This document shows, piece by piece, positions 24,246-32,826 of a stretch of DNA of 64,000 bases; within the stretch, counting starts at the first letter, position 1, and the number at the start of each line of letters is the position of its first letter. A model generated the notes under the pieces. It did not search any database, was not told the origin of the DNA, and saw only the letters and a list, made by a program, of their open reading frames with translations. This stretch comes from an uncultured bacterium (GTDB lineage: Bacteria > Actinomycetota > Coriobacteriia > Coriobacteriales > Coriobacteriaceae), in NCBI GenBank assembly GCA_905214525.1, contig CAJMMN010000011.1:1-64000 (forward strand), given 5' to 3'. The position numbers and the translations under genes were made by a program.

Positions 24246-24863
24246 CAGCGTGCGGTCGACGTGATGGAGTATCGCGAGTACGAGATTGAGCGCATTGCGC
24301 GCCAGGCATTTGAGGCGGCGCGCAAACGTCGCGGCAAGGTGACGAGCGTTGATAAGCGCAACGTGCTGGAGACGAGCCGCATGTGGCGCGAGATCGTGCA
24401 TCGCGTGCAAGACGAGGAGTACTCCGACGTGGAGCTTGAGGACCTGCTCGTCGACAACGCCGCCATGCAGCTCATCAGTCGACCGGCAGACTTTGACGTC
24501 GTGGTGACGGAGAACATATTCGGCGACATCCTGTCCGATGAGGCGGCTCAGATTACCGGATCGCTCGGTATGCTTGCCTCTGCCTCGCTGGATGATGGCG
24601 TATCGCTGTTTGGGCCGAGCGCTGGCAGCGCTCCTGACATCGCGGGGCTCGGCGTGGCCAATCCGCTGGCTCAAATCTTGTCGGTGGCGATGCTGCTGAC
24701 CTACGCGCTCGACATGGGCGAGCAAGCCGCGTGGATCGAGAGCGCCGTGGCGCGCGTGCTCGACGAGGGCTGGCGCACCCGTGACATCGCCGATGTCAAC
24801 ACCCCGGCAGATAAGATCCTCGGCACCACGACGATGGGCGACAAGGTCGTCGCCGCGCTGTAG
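24246..24863 (+). pseudogene. leuB: leuB (3-isopropylmalate dehydrogenase) C-terminal remnant
   Basis: About 205 C-terminal residues of isopropylmalate dehydrogenase, intact in frame: YEIERIARQAFEAARKRRGKVTSVDKRNVLETS, then DNAAMQLISRPADFDVVVTENIFGDILSDE and GSAPDIAGLGVANPLAQILS. The N-terminal half (cofactor entry, first substrate residues) is missing. It is in a different frame from the leuA remnant just upstream. leuC and leuD, which normally lie between, are gone. A single deletion from within leuA to within leuB explains the structure. The leuB part shows no internal stop, so the loss may be recent. Confidence 0.88.
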
Positions 24864-24889
24864 GCGATGCCGATTCAAGCTGTCAAATA

Positions 24890-25024
24890 TCTCAATCTGT
24901 AACATCTAAGGGGCAAAATCGTTCCTACCTGTTACAGATTGAGATTTTCGGCCGAGCATCCGTGGTCTGTCTCGATCTGTAACAGCTAACCGATTATTTG
25001 GGCCCTACCTGTTACAGATTGAGA
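24890..25024. repeat. alternating-arm repeat array, locus 2
   Basis: Arms begin at 24890, 24930, 24970 and 25010, the same 40-nt period as locus 1: TCTCAATCTGTAACA, TGTTACAGATTGAGA, TCTCGATCTGTAACA, TGTTACAGATTGAGA. Intervals are again 25 nt each and differ from those of locus 1. Confidence 0.85.
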
Positions 25025-25055
25025 CAAACCGTTGGGACAGGTCGGACGAGTCAGC

Positions 25056-25096
25056 AAAACCACCACAAAGGTGCCGGTCCCCTTCGTGGTGGTTTT
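25056..25096. repeat. TGTCCC-family palindrome, copy b
   Basis: AAAACCACCACAAAGG..CCTTCGTGGTGGTTTTT around TGCCGGTCCC. It is preceded by GGACAGGTCGGACGAGTCAG, also present before copy c. Confidence 0.75.
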
Positions 25097-25214
25097 TAGC
25101 GCAACGAGGTGTTCCCAGCCGACCATACGGGCGGCCTTGCGCTCACGCTGCTCGATGACAGCACATCTTTAGACGCGAAGTGCGGAACCGGGTGCATATA
25201 CGAGCCGCGTAGCG

Positions 25215-26345
25215 TTACGAATTCATGGGAATGACCGTATCGCCAATTTGTACGCTTGCAATCTTGTCTGTGTCACAAACTTGCGAGAACGGCCAGGTCT
25301 TGTGGACATCAGTGGTGCCGTTATCCAGTTTATTTGCGAAATAGCCGCTGTGGCTGGTTGCGTCCTCAACATGACCGTCTTTGAACGTCACGATGAGGGG
25401 TATGTTGCCAACGGCATCCATAGACTCCTCCATGTTTTGAGACATCTTGCCGCTGTTGTTGTCGTGTTCGATGGAACGATCTATGTTGTAGCGGACTGAA
25501 ACGCCAACGCAGGATACGGTGGCCTCTTGAATCGTCGCCTTGGTGCCGTTAAAGTTGACCGATTTGGGCGCGGGAATCGTAACGGATGTATCTTCGTAAT
25601 TCAGCTGGAACTTAAGATCCCATGGGCCCGTAAGTATTTTCTTATACTCGGGAAGCTCTTTGCCAGCACGTGGCACAACGAGAGAGTTGATATGCGTGCG
25701 GACGGTCCTGCCCATAAGGCCGGGTGATTCAACGCTGAACTGTGCAAAGTATTGAATGCTGGAGTCATTGGGGTTCTTGTCAATGAGCCATGATTGGCCT
25801 TGGCCGCCATGCTCGCCATCAACGTATACGTTTCCATCGACACTTCCGGCGATAGTTCCGTTCTCGCCCGGATCGGAAAGCTTTTTCAGGGCAGCGGGAT
25901 CGTCGAACGTAAGCGTATAGGCGATGGTAACCATATCCTTGTCGCCCATGATGGCGTCGGCGGTCACGGTGACTCCGTTGTTGGAGCAGCTAGCACCGAC
26001 GGGCCGGCCAATACGGTCGATGATCTCGGTTTGAGAAGCAGGTCCGTCAAAGATGTCGGAAAGCATGTCAGAAGGAAGCGGCAGGACGCCTGTTGCCATA
26101 GCCGTGCCAGCGCCTCCAATGACGATAGCGAGGACTGCCGTTACAGCGGCAATGCGAGCGACTGTTCTTACGGGATGGCGGGCGATGCGCGGCTTGCGTC
26201 GCGTGCCATTAAAGTTGCTTTGAGCGGTCGCCGCATCGCTCGAGGCGACGGACTGAGCAATCGAGTTTGCCATGTGCTGCTTCGCATTATCGGTAAACGA
26301 AATGTGCTCCAGGGCGTGGCGATAGTCATTCGAATTCGTAGTCAT
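25215..26345 (-). CDS. DUF4179-like membrane protein, putative anti-sigma partner
   Basis: A 376-residue protein. A cytoplasmic N-terminus of about 60 residues, one membrane helix (about 63-86, AAVTAVLAIVIGGAGTAMATG) and a large extracytoplasmic domain rich in beta-type segments. The layout matches DUF4179 proteins encoded next to ECF sigma factors, which are thought to act as anti-sigma/sensor proteins. Its start overlaps the sigma gene by 20 bases, so the two are co-translated. A second such pair is at 59.9-61.4 kb. The signal sensed is unknown and no zinc-binding anti-sigma motif is visible. Confidence 0.7.
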   Translation of the reverse strand: MTTNSNDYRHALEHISFTDNAKQHMANSIAQSVASSDAATAQSNFNGTRRKPRIARHPVRTVARIAAVTAVLAIVIGGAGTAMATGVLPLPSDMLSDIFDGPASQTEIIDRIGRPVGASCSNNGVTVTADAIMGDKDMVTIAYTLTFDDPAALKKLSDPGENGTIAGSVDGNVYVDGEHGGQGQSWLIDKNPNDSSIQYFAQFSVESPGLMGRTVRTHINSLVVPRAGKELPEYKKILTGPWDLKFQLNYEDTSVTIPAPKSVNFNGTKATIQEATVSCVGVSVRYNIDRSIEHDNNSGKMSQNMEESMDAVGNIPLIVTFKDGHVEDATSHSGYFANKLDNGTTDVHKTWPFSQVCDTDKIASVQIGDTVIPMNS

Positions 26346-26886
26346 TGTGGTCTCCTTTCAAGGAAAGCCGAAGTGACGCACGTCCGCGGCTAAGGTGCTG
26401 GGCGGTTGCAGCTGGCGTCGCGTGAACGGCGTCTGCGATTTCCCTGATGCTCATGCCTGCGTAGTAGTGCAAAAAGATGGCGATGCGCTGTGCTTGAGGC
26501 AGGGCCGTGACAGCGGAAAGAATGGCGCAGTCGCGTTGCGCGAATTCTTGCTCGGTATGTGTTACGGGTGCGCAAAAATCGGGGAGCGAATCGAGGTCGA
26601 CAACCGGGTGATTCGCGTGCGTACGGCCGATATCGCGACATGCGTTCAGTGCGACTCGGATCACCCAAGCACGTTCGTGTTCGAGCGAGTCGAACGGTTG
26701 AGTGCGTTGGAGAATCTTGATCAGCGTGTCCTGGCAGATGTCTTGAGCGTCGTCAGCGGATCCAAGGGCCGAATAGCACAATCGAAGGATGAGGTCGGAA
26801 TACGTGTCGACCAAGCGCTTTGCTTCCCGCTCGATCTGATCGGCATCGCATCGGAGCGTGCTATTGCGGTTACGGCGTGCAGGCAT
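26326..26886 (-). CDS. ECF-type RNA polymerase sigma factor
   Basis: A 186-residue sigma-70 family factor. Region 2 (about 25-90): LVDTYSDLILRLCYSALGSADDAQDICQDTLIKIL, with the core-binding and -10-recognition helices. Region 4 (about 125-175): ALPQAQRIAIFLHYYAGMSIREIADAVHATPAATAQHLSRGRASL, a helix-turn-helix for -35 contact. ATG 26886 follows GGAGGTGA and is preferred over a start 31 residues upstream. It overlaps the downstream membrane protein gene, its likely regulator. Target promoters are not identifiable here. Confidence 0.9.
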   Translation of the reverse strand: MPARRNRNSTLRCDADQIEREAKRLVDTYSDLILRLCYSALGSADDAQDICQDTLIKILQRTQPFDSLEHERAWVIRVALNACRDIGRTHANHPVVDLDSLPDFCAPVTHTEQEFAQRDCAILSAVTALPQAQRIAIFLHYYAGMSIREIADAVHATPAATAQHLSRGRASLRLSLKGDHNDYEFE

Positions 26887-26977
26887 AGTGTCACCTCCAA
26901 TTGGTCGTGGTGGATATAGGGAAGGCGTCTCGCGAGGTCCCTCTACATACAACACGGTCGAGACTGCATAAGTTGAC

Positions 26978-27004
26978 AAAAAAAGACGGCACGTGAGCGC
27001 CGTC
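26978..27004 (-). terminator. terminator of the BMP/metallophosphoesterase operon
   Basis: On the minus strand GACGGC (27004-26999) pairs with GCCGTC (26990-26985), followed by seven T. Confidence 0.7.
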
Positions 27005-27050
27005 CTTACAAAACAATGAGTGTTCTCGTTAATTACACAAGCACCGTGAT

Positions 27051-27110
27051 GGACAGGTCGGACGAGTCAGCAAAACCACCATAAAGGTGCCTATCCCCTT
27101 CGTGGTGGTT
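27051..27110. repeat. direct repeat plus TGTCCC-family palindrome, copy c
   Basis: 27051-27081 repeats 25035-25065 (GGACAGGTCGGACGAGTCAG then CAAAACCACCA). The palindrome AAAACCACCATAAAGG..CCTTCGTGGTGGTT is at 27072-27110; here the core reads CTATCCCC. Confidence 0.7.
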
Positions 27111-27118
27111 GTTGGCAG

Positions 27119-27829
27119 TTACCAGGGGGTTCTGGCGGTTGAAGACTCGATTGCTTCGTGGCGTTTGAGCTCGCGGCGCATGGTTTGCGAGTTGAGCCAA
27201 GCGGCCTTCCAACCGCGCGTGGGGTAGCGCGCCTCGTCAATTTCGATCTTGGTATAGCCGCAGGCGTTGACAATCTTCGTTCCGCATGGGTGTTGGCGCT
27301 CGCGTTGAAAGTTGGGGCCGTAGCTTTGGTGCACATGCCCGTGAATCATATAGTCGGGACTCCAAGACTCAAGAGCCGCATTAAAGCACTCGAATCCTCG
27401 ATGCGGCAGGTCGTCCAGGTCGCCCATGCCTGCGACGGGTGCATGGGTAAGTAGAATATCGCATCCGTCTACCAGTGCGATTTTTCGCGATAGCTTGCGC
27501 ATGCGTTTTGCCATCTCGCGCTCGGTATACATGTTCGCGCCGTCGCGGTAGCGCATGGAACCGCCCAGACCCGCAATGCGAATACCTCGGTACACATATA
27601 CGCTGTCCTCAACACAAATGCACCCGCCCGGTGCATGGCGCGCGTAGCGGTCGTCGTGGTTGCCACGAACGTACACAAGCGGTTTGTTGATGACAGTGAC
27701 CAAAAACTCAAGATAGTCCGGATCCAGGTCGCCTGCGGATAGAATCAGGTCAACGTCCTCAAAGCGCTCCTTGCGAAAGCACTCCCACAGGCATCGCTCT
27801 TCGGTATCGGCTATGGCAAGGATTTTCAT
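27119..27829 (-). CDS. calcineurin-like metallophosphoesterase
   Basis: A 236-residue phosphoesterase. Metal-site motifs: LILSAGDLDPDYLEFL, YVRGNHDDRY, LLTHAPV and IHGHVHQSY. The first motif, usually DxH, reads ADTEE, so the His ligand is replaced by Glu; this may change the metal or activity. The substrate is unknown (cyclic nucleotides or other phosphodiesters are possible). Its ATG overlaps the stop of the upstream BMP-domain gene by four bases (ATGA), so the two probably act together. Confidence 0.82.
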   Translation of the reverse strand: MKILAIADTEERCLWECFRKERFEDVDLILSAGDLDPDYLEFLVTVINKPLVYVRGNHDDRYARHAPGGCICVEDSVYVYRGIRIAGLGGSMRYRDGANMYTEREMAKRMRKLSRKIALVDGCDILLTHAPVAGMGDLDDLPHRGFECFNAALESWSPDYMIHGHVHQSYGPNFQRERQHPCGTKIVNACGYTKIEIDEARYPTRGWKAAWLNSQTMRRELKRHEAIESSTARTPW

Positions 27830-29742
27830 AGGGCGCGGACCTTCGGCTCATCGTCGAGTTGCGGAATGGTGCCCACCACGTTGTCGGCCAGCCAGTCCAT
27901 CTCGACGATTTGCGTGCTCGGCAGTGGGGGAAAGCCCTCGATCTGCACCACGCCGTCTTGGCTATGGAGCTCGCCGCCAAATGGATTGATGGAGCCCTCG
28001 ACGATGCCATTGCGCAGTAGCTGAACAAGCTTGCGCGTCTGATAGGGCAGGCCCGGAGCGTAGCGAATGTCGATAACGCCCGAGCTCATACCATACCAGT
28101 AGTTGACGGCGCGAACCTGGCTGTTGTCACTGGTCTCATCCCAGGTGCCATGCAGCAGGCTTCGCACGATAAGCTCGTAGTAACGGCCCCAGTTCCATAC
28201 CGGCATGGCGATGCCGACGACCTTGCCATCGACCAGGCGGTGGAGTCCGTAGGCCGTGGGGTCCTCCAGCGACTTGGACATGTCGACACCGGTCATAACA
28301 CTCACGCCTTCGCGGCACATGGCCTCGGCAAGACCGCCGGCGGGTACATCGCCCCAGGTGAGGATTACCTGCGCGCGAGGGTCGAGCAGCGAGGCGCCGA
28401 TGGCAAAGGCGTTGATCTCGCTAAGCGCGCCCGACGCAAAGACCGACGCGTGGTAGCCAATGCGATGGTTGTCCGCCATGCTAGCCGCAAGGGCGCCCAG
28501 GAGGAACTTGGCCTCGTACATCTTGCCAAAGTACGAACGGACGCTTTGGTGGGGAAGGCCGATAGAACAGTTAAGGAACCGAACCTGGGGATACTCAACG
28601 GCTGCCCTGAGCGTGTATTCCATCAGGCGGTGCGAGGTCGAGAAGATGACGTTGTCTCCATGTTTGACAGCCGTTTCCACGGCGGCGTAGAACACGTCCG
28701 GATCGTGGCAGTCCTCGAACGCCTCGGTGCGCACGATACCGCCAAAGTGCTCGTCGAGATACTGACGCCCTTGGTCGTGTAGGCTGTCCCAGCTCGACGT
28801 TGCACAAGGGAATTCATGGATAAAGGCGATGCGCAGGGGATTGGCCGCCGAATAGACGGTCTTGCCCATAAAGAAGTTGAGCACACCGGAGGTGGACTTG
28901 GCGGGCGACTCTTCCTCATCGACACTCGGCGCTTCGACAAGATCGACCTTGTCCTCGTCATTTTTGCCGGCAATGACCAGCTCGCGCCAAATCTTGCACA
29001 GGCGGTTTACGACGATGTCCGTCGGCGTATCCAGTAGACGGTCTTGGTTGTACACATTGAGGTAGACGAGCATGGCGTCGGCGGGCGTAATGTCCAGGTG
29101 GTCGCCGCCGGCGCGCAGGTAGGCGCGCTTAAAGAGTAGGAAGGTGTGGCGCAGGTAGTCGACCTTTTTCTGCGGCCATTTTTCGACAAGGTCCTGACCG
29201 AGCATCTTGGCGAGCGTCTCGTAGCTTCCCTCGCGCGAGAACTCGATCTCGTATAGGGGGCAGACGCGCCAAAACGCGCAGAACTCGCCATAGAGGCGGC
29301 TTTCGACGGAATCCCATTTTCCGGGGTAGAGGCGGGTGACCTTGGCCGAAACCGTCGGGGCGTCCAGGAATTTGAGGACACTGACGCGCTTGTTGCCCTC
29401 CTGGACGTAGAACCGATGCATGAACTCGGTGACGATGATGGGGTCGCGATAGCCCTCGGTCACCTGGATGTCGTAGAGGTTGGACCACTTGCGGGCGAAC
29501 TCGGTGCTAAATGGCAACAGGGGCATAAAGTTGCACGAAAAGGCAGACTGACGGCCCTTGGTGACCGTGCCGACGACCATTTCGAGTGGAATATCCCGCA
29601 GGCCGACGCTCTCTCGCTGACCTAAGGGGAGCTGAGCAACCAAACTGTCGAGGTCCGTAAGGTATGGATGCTCGCTTTGGCTGATGGCGCGTCGACGTCC
29701 CTGCTCGCCGCGCTTGCGTGCTTGACGATAGGCCTCTTCCAT
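27826..29742 (-). CDS. cytosolic BMP-domain protein with ParB-like N-terminus
   Basis: A 638-residue protein with no signal peptide. Residues about 40-130 look like a ParB/sulfiredoxin-type fold: DIPLEMVVGTVTKGRQ, then EFMHRFYVQEGNKRVSVLKFL. A middle helical part (about 150-270) follows. The C-terminal half (from about 305, PLRIAFIHEFPCATSSWD) is a basic-membrane-protein (BMP/PnrA-like) binding domain, a family of nucleoside-binding lipoproteins, but here without lipobox. This suggests an intracellular sensor of a small ligand, probably a nucleoside; that is inference. It is coupled to the downstream metallophosphoesterase. Confidence 0.75.
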   Translation of the reverse strand: MEEAYRQARKRGEQGRRRAISQSEHPYLTDLDSLVAQLPLGQRESVGLRDIPLEMVVGTVTKGRQSAFSCNFMPLLPFSTEFARKWSNLYDIQVTEGYRDPIIVTEFMHRFYVQEGNKRVSVLKFLDAPTVSAKVTRLYPGKWDSVESRLYGEFCAFWRVCPLYEIEFSREGSYETLAKMLGQDLVEKWPQKKVDYLRHTFLLFKRAYLRAGGDHLDITPADAMLVYLNVYNQDRLLDTPTDIVVNRLCKIWRELVIAGKNDEDKVDLVEAPSVDEEESPAKSTSGVLNFFMGKTVYSAANPLRIAFIHEFPCATSSWDSLHDQGRQYLDEHFGGIVRTEAFEDCHDPDVFYAAVETAVKHGDNVIFSTSHRLMEYTLRAAVEYPQVRFLNCSIGLPHQSVRSYFGKMYEAKFLLGALAASMADNHRIGYHASVFASGALSEINAFAIGASLLDPRAQVILTWGDVPAGGLAEAMCREGVSVMTGVDMSKSLEDPTAYGLHRLVDGKVVGIAMPVWNWGRYYELIVRSLLHGTWDETSDNSQVRAVNYWYGMSSGVIDIRYAPGLPYQTRKLVQLLRNGIVEGSINPFGGELHSQDGVVQIEGFPPLPSTQIVEMDWLADNVVGTIPQLDDEPKVRAL

Positions 29743-29798
29743 GGTGTCTACTCCCTTAGTCGTTTAAACAACGATATGAACCATGGTACCACGATGCG

Positions 29799-29837
29799 AA
29801 ACCACCACAAAGGTGCCTGTCCCCTTTGTGGTGGTTT
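29799..29837. repeat. TGTCCC-core palindrome, copy d
   Basis: AAACCACCACAAAGG TGCCTGTCCC CTTTGTGGTGGTTT. Its right end overlaps the mscS stop codon, so it probably serves as that gene's terminator. Confidence 0.8.
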
Positions 29838-30603
29838 AGGCGATGATGGGGGCGATGGCACGAATGCAGGCGTCGGCTGCCGTAAAAGTGGTGCTATCGT
29901 CGCTGACGATAAAGATAATTTTGCCCTTAATGCCAAAGTCGCCAATCTCGCTAAAGAGCACGTACGGCTCCTTGTCAAAGCCAGAGATGGGCGAGACGGC
30001 CGTTTTGGTTGCGCTCGTGAGCTCGTCTGCCAGCGCGTCAAGGGAAGCCCACTTAGACGTGTCCTTTACGGCAACGGGCACGGCAACGCGCCCAAAGGGC
30101 ATCAGATGTACGAGCGTGTTCTTGGAGATGTTGGAGTTGGGCACAATGATGGTCTGCCCGCAGGCGTCCTCGATGGTCGTGTGGCGCCAGGTGATGTCTT
30201 GGACCACGCCCGACACGCCGCCGACCTCGATATTGTCGCCGGGTTTGATAATGCCCATAAAGGTCACCTGCATACCGCCGATAAGGTTCGACAGCGTGTC
30301 CTGAAAGCCGAGCGAGATGGCGATGCCGCCGACGCCAAGAGCGGCGACGAGGGCGTTTGCATTAATGCCAAAACAGTTGTCGAGGATAAAGCTGCCGCCG
30401 ATCATCCAGATGACGGCGCGCGCGATGTTGATGAAGATGCTCGATGCTGGGAGCGGGTTATCATCGCGGTTAAGCAGGTGGTGCAGGGTCTTGGACGCGA
30501 TTTTGGCGGCAACGGCGGTGCCGATGGCCAAGATACCGGCCCAGATGATGTTGTGGACCCATCGTTGTGCAAAGAAATGAAGAATTGGCTCAAACAATTC
30601 CAT
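29836..30603 (-). CDS. small-conductance mechanosensitive channel, MscS family
   Basis: A 255-residue membrane channel that opens on osmotic downshock. Three hydrophobic segments precede the pore helix and its Gly/Ala-rich stretch LVAALGVGGIAISLGFQDTLSNLIGG, followed by the beta domain FMGIIKPGDNIEVGGVSGVVQDITWRHTTI and IIVPNSNISKN. The length fits MscS (286 in E. coli). ATG 30603 is chosen with AGGAGG 9 nt upstream; a start 8 residues earlier would include that site. Confidence 0.92.
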   Translation of the reverse strand: MELFEPILHFFAQRWVHNIIWAGILAIGTAVAAKIASKTLHHLLNRDDNPLPASSIFINIARAVIWMIGGSFILDNCFGINANALVAALGVGGIAISLGFQDTLSNLIGGMQVTFMGIIKPGDNIEVGGVSGVVQDITWRHTTIEDACGQTIIVPNSNISKNTLVHLMPFGRVAVPVAVKDTSKWASLDALADELTSATKTAVSPISGFDKEPYVLFSEIGDFGIKGKIIFIVSDDSTTFTAADACIRAIAPIIA

Positions 30604-30646
30604 GTAGGGAAACCTCCTCATGATCATCCAACCATGATACCCACCA

Positions 30647-30680
30647 AGAAGCCCGTCCGATCAAATTCGGACGGGCTTCT
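30647..30680 (-). terminator. terminator of the nucleotidase gene
   Basis: AGAAGCCCGTCCGA (30647-30660) pairs with TCGGACGGGCTTCT (30667-30680), a perfect 14-bp stem between two minus-strand genes. Confidence 0.8.
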
Positions 30681-30731
30681 GTGCTCGATATAAGGTTTAC
30701 GCGGCGGGGCTGCAAGGCCCGGCGGTGTAGC

Positions 30732-32762
30732 TTAGCGTCGACGCTTCCAGATAATGCCGAGAATGATGATGACGATGCCGCCGATGAGGCATGCGCCTAC
30801 CACAGCCAGCGTGCGGTCTCCCGTTGCGGCGAGCTTACCGGTGGCTTTCTTGGTGATGACCGTCGTGGTCGTCGTGTCCGTCTGTGGCGAGGGTTCAGGC
30901 GTCGGGGCCGGTGTGGGCGTGGGGTCCACGGCAGCGGAGCCAAAGCTGATGGTGCCCGCGAGCGAGGCCATCTTGCTCTCCCAGCCGTTCTGCCCAATTA
31001 GCGCCCTTAGCGCTGACTCGCAGGTACCCCACTCGGTGTGCTTGGTGGCGTTTGCGAAGGTGGGGAAGTCGGTCGTGTTGGTGATGATGTAGTTGTTGGT
31101 GGCGACGGTGTAGGTCTTGGCGGGGTCGAGCGTGCTGCCATCCTTGGTGAGCGTGGCGCTCACGATGCGCTTGCCTTCGGGCTGCGTCCAATCGATTGTC
31201 ACGTTGATTCCGCCGAAGGAAAGGACGCTGCCGGAGTCGTCGCGCCACTTGTACATGTCTTGCGCCTCCTGCTCGGTGTGGCCGGCCGCTACGTAGGCTT
31301 GCTGAAGCTCGTAGCTGTGATTGCACTCGTCGCTGATCTGCAGCGAGTGCTCGAGCGCTGCCAGGAAGTCCGCACCGGTCATGGTCCAGGTCTCCACGGT
31401 GTTGCCGTAGGGCGAGATAGCGATGACGTTGCCGGCGGTCACATCGCCCGCAGCGATGCCGCCGCGGATGCCGCCCGCGTTCTCGATGGCAAGGTCCGCG
31501 CCCGTCAGGTCAAGATAGGAGCCGCAGATCACATGTCCGATGGTCTGGGCCTTGGTGGTGTCGCCCTCCTTGCTGGGGCGGAAATCGGTGGTGCGCACCA
31601 TCTCCCAGCCGTGCGTGCCAGATGCGTTCTCGCCGTAGAAATAATTGGTAGAGCTCGTGCCGAGCACCTCGCTCGATGCGGCGCTAAAGGCATCGTCGAG
31701 CGGCTTGATCTTGTTGTTGTGGACCTCATCAAGGATGCTCTGATAAGTGGAGCCCTTGTTGGGGTCGGTCAAAAGAACGTTTACGTCCTTGGCGGTATAG
31801 AGCTTCTCGTCGCTTTTGCCTGCGTATACCGCCACCGTGTCATCGTCGGTCGTCTCGGTGCCATTCGTGTCGTACTTGTACGGAATGGAAAGCAGCCCCA
31901 CCTCGGCAAAGGCGCTGCCCGCCTCGACGACGCGGACCGACTTGCCGTCAGCCCCCGTCACGTTTTCGTCTAAGTTGATGTGCTCGTGGCCCGCGACCAG
32001 TGCATCGACCCCAACGAGCTTTGCAGCAAAGGTCTTGGCGTTGAGCGTGTGCGCGATACAGACGACAACGTTGCAGCCCTCCGTCTCGCGCAGTCGCTTG
32101 GCCTCGGCATTGATGGCGTTCGCGGCACTCGAGAACGACGTACCCGCGACCAGGTCCGCGCGCAGCGAGGATTCCAGCGACTCATCCATGGCACCCACGA
32201 CGCCGACCTTGATTTTGTAGTCGAATGTGGAGTGATCTTCGCTATCCTCCCAGGTGCGATCGAGCGTCTTGGTGATACTCGAGCTCCATACGCCGCTCGT
32301 AGACTTCGCGTTCGCGCAGAGCATGGCGAAGGGCGTGCCGGTGGGGCTGTAGCCGGTCATGGTGCGGAGCTTGTCCGCGCCGTAGCTCCAGTCGTGGTTG
32401 CCCGGCGTGGTCGCGTCGTAGCCGTCTGCATAGAAGGTGTCCATGAGCTCGGCGATGCTCTTGCCCTCGCTCATGGTGGCAAAGGACTGCCCGTGGAAGG
32501 TATCGCCCGCATCGAGCAAAAGATCGGGGGCGCTGCTTTGGGCGCTATAGAGAACCGCCAGTCCGTCAAAGCCCACAGTGCCGGTGCCCTTGCTTGCGTT
32601 GTAGCTGTACTTGTAGCTGCCGTGGATATCGTTGGTGTGCATGACGGCCACGGAGCCGTCAATAGCGGCGGGCAGGTTCCCCGCGAAAGCGAGGCTTGGG
32701 ATGCCTGCGAGCGAGCCGGCAAACAACGCGGCGGCTAACGCAAGGCGGGGGAGTCTTTTCAT
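30732..32762 (-). CDS. wall-anchored 5'-nucleotidase / cyclic phosphodiesterase
   Basis: A 676-residue exported enzyme that releases nucleosides and phosphate from nucleotides. Signal peptide (1-27, ending LAFA), metallophosphatase domain with HTNDIHG (42-48), LLDAGDTFHGQ, TPGNHDWSYG and VAGHEHINL, then a C-terminal nucleotidase domain (about 360-600, with ENAGGIRGGIAAG and ISPYGNTVETWTMTG). A Thr/Pro-rich spacer leads to a sorting signal variant LAATGDR (about 644), a membrane helix and KRRR. Sortase anchoring is inferred; the canonical LPxTG is replaced by LAATG. Confidence 0.88.
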   Translation of the reverse strand: MKRLPRLALAAALFAGSLAGIPSLAFAGNLPAAIDGSVAVMHTNDIHGSYKYSYNASKGTGTVGFDGLAVLYSAQSSAPDLLLDAGDTFHGQSFATMSEGKSIAELMDTFYADGYDATTPGNHDWSYGADKLRTMTGYSPTGTPFAMLCANAKSTSGVWSSSITKTLDRTWEDSEDHSTFDYKIKVGVVGAMDESLESSLRADLVAGTSFSSAANAINAEAKRLRETEGCNVVVCIAHTLNAKTFAAKLVGVDALVAGHEHINLDENVTGADGKSVRVVEAGSAFAEVGLLSIPYKYDTNGTETTDDDTVAVYAGKSDEKLYTAKDVNVLLTDPNKGSTYQSILDEVHNNKIKPLDDAFSAASSEVLGTSSTNYFYGENASGTHGWEMVRTTDFRPSKEGDTTKAQTIGHVICGSYLDLTGADLAIENAGGIRGGIAAGDVTAGNVIAISPYGNTVETWTMTGADFLAALEHSLQISDECNHSYELQQAYVAAGHTEQEAQDMYKWRDDSGSVLSFGGINVTIDWTQPEGKRIVSATLTKDGSTLDPAKTYTVATNNYIITNTTDFPTFANATKHTEWGTCESALRALIGQNGWESKMASLAGTISFGSAAVDPTPTPAPTPEPSPQTDTTTTTVITKKATGKLAATGDRTLAVVGACLIGGIVIIILGIIWKRRR

Positions 32763-32826
32763 GGCAGTTTCCTTAGTCCTTAGCCAGAAAGTCTGGTTGA
32801 ATATCGGATTATCGACATAATATGCG

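Larger units (their letters stand above)
24864..25214. other. repeat-rich intergenic region
   Basis: No gene is supported. It holds the second alternating-arm array (24890-25024), a 31-nt direct repeat shared with 27051 (25035-25065), and TGTCCC-core palindrome b (25056-25096). Confidence 0.7.

Noticed and set aside
24198..24863. A functional leuB-like gene starting at TTG 24198
   Set aside because: The start would lie in the leuA remnant in another frame, and the N-terminal half of the enzyme is missing; it is treated as a pseudogene.
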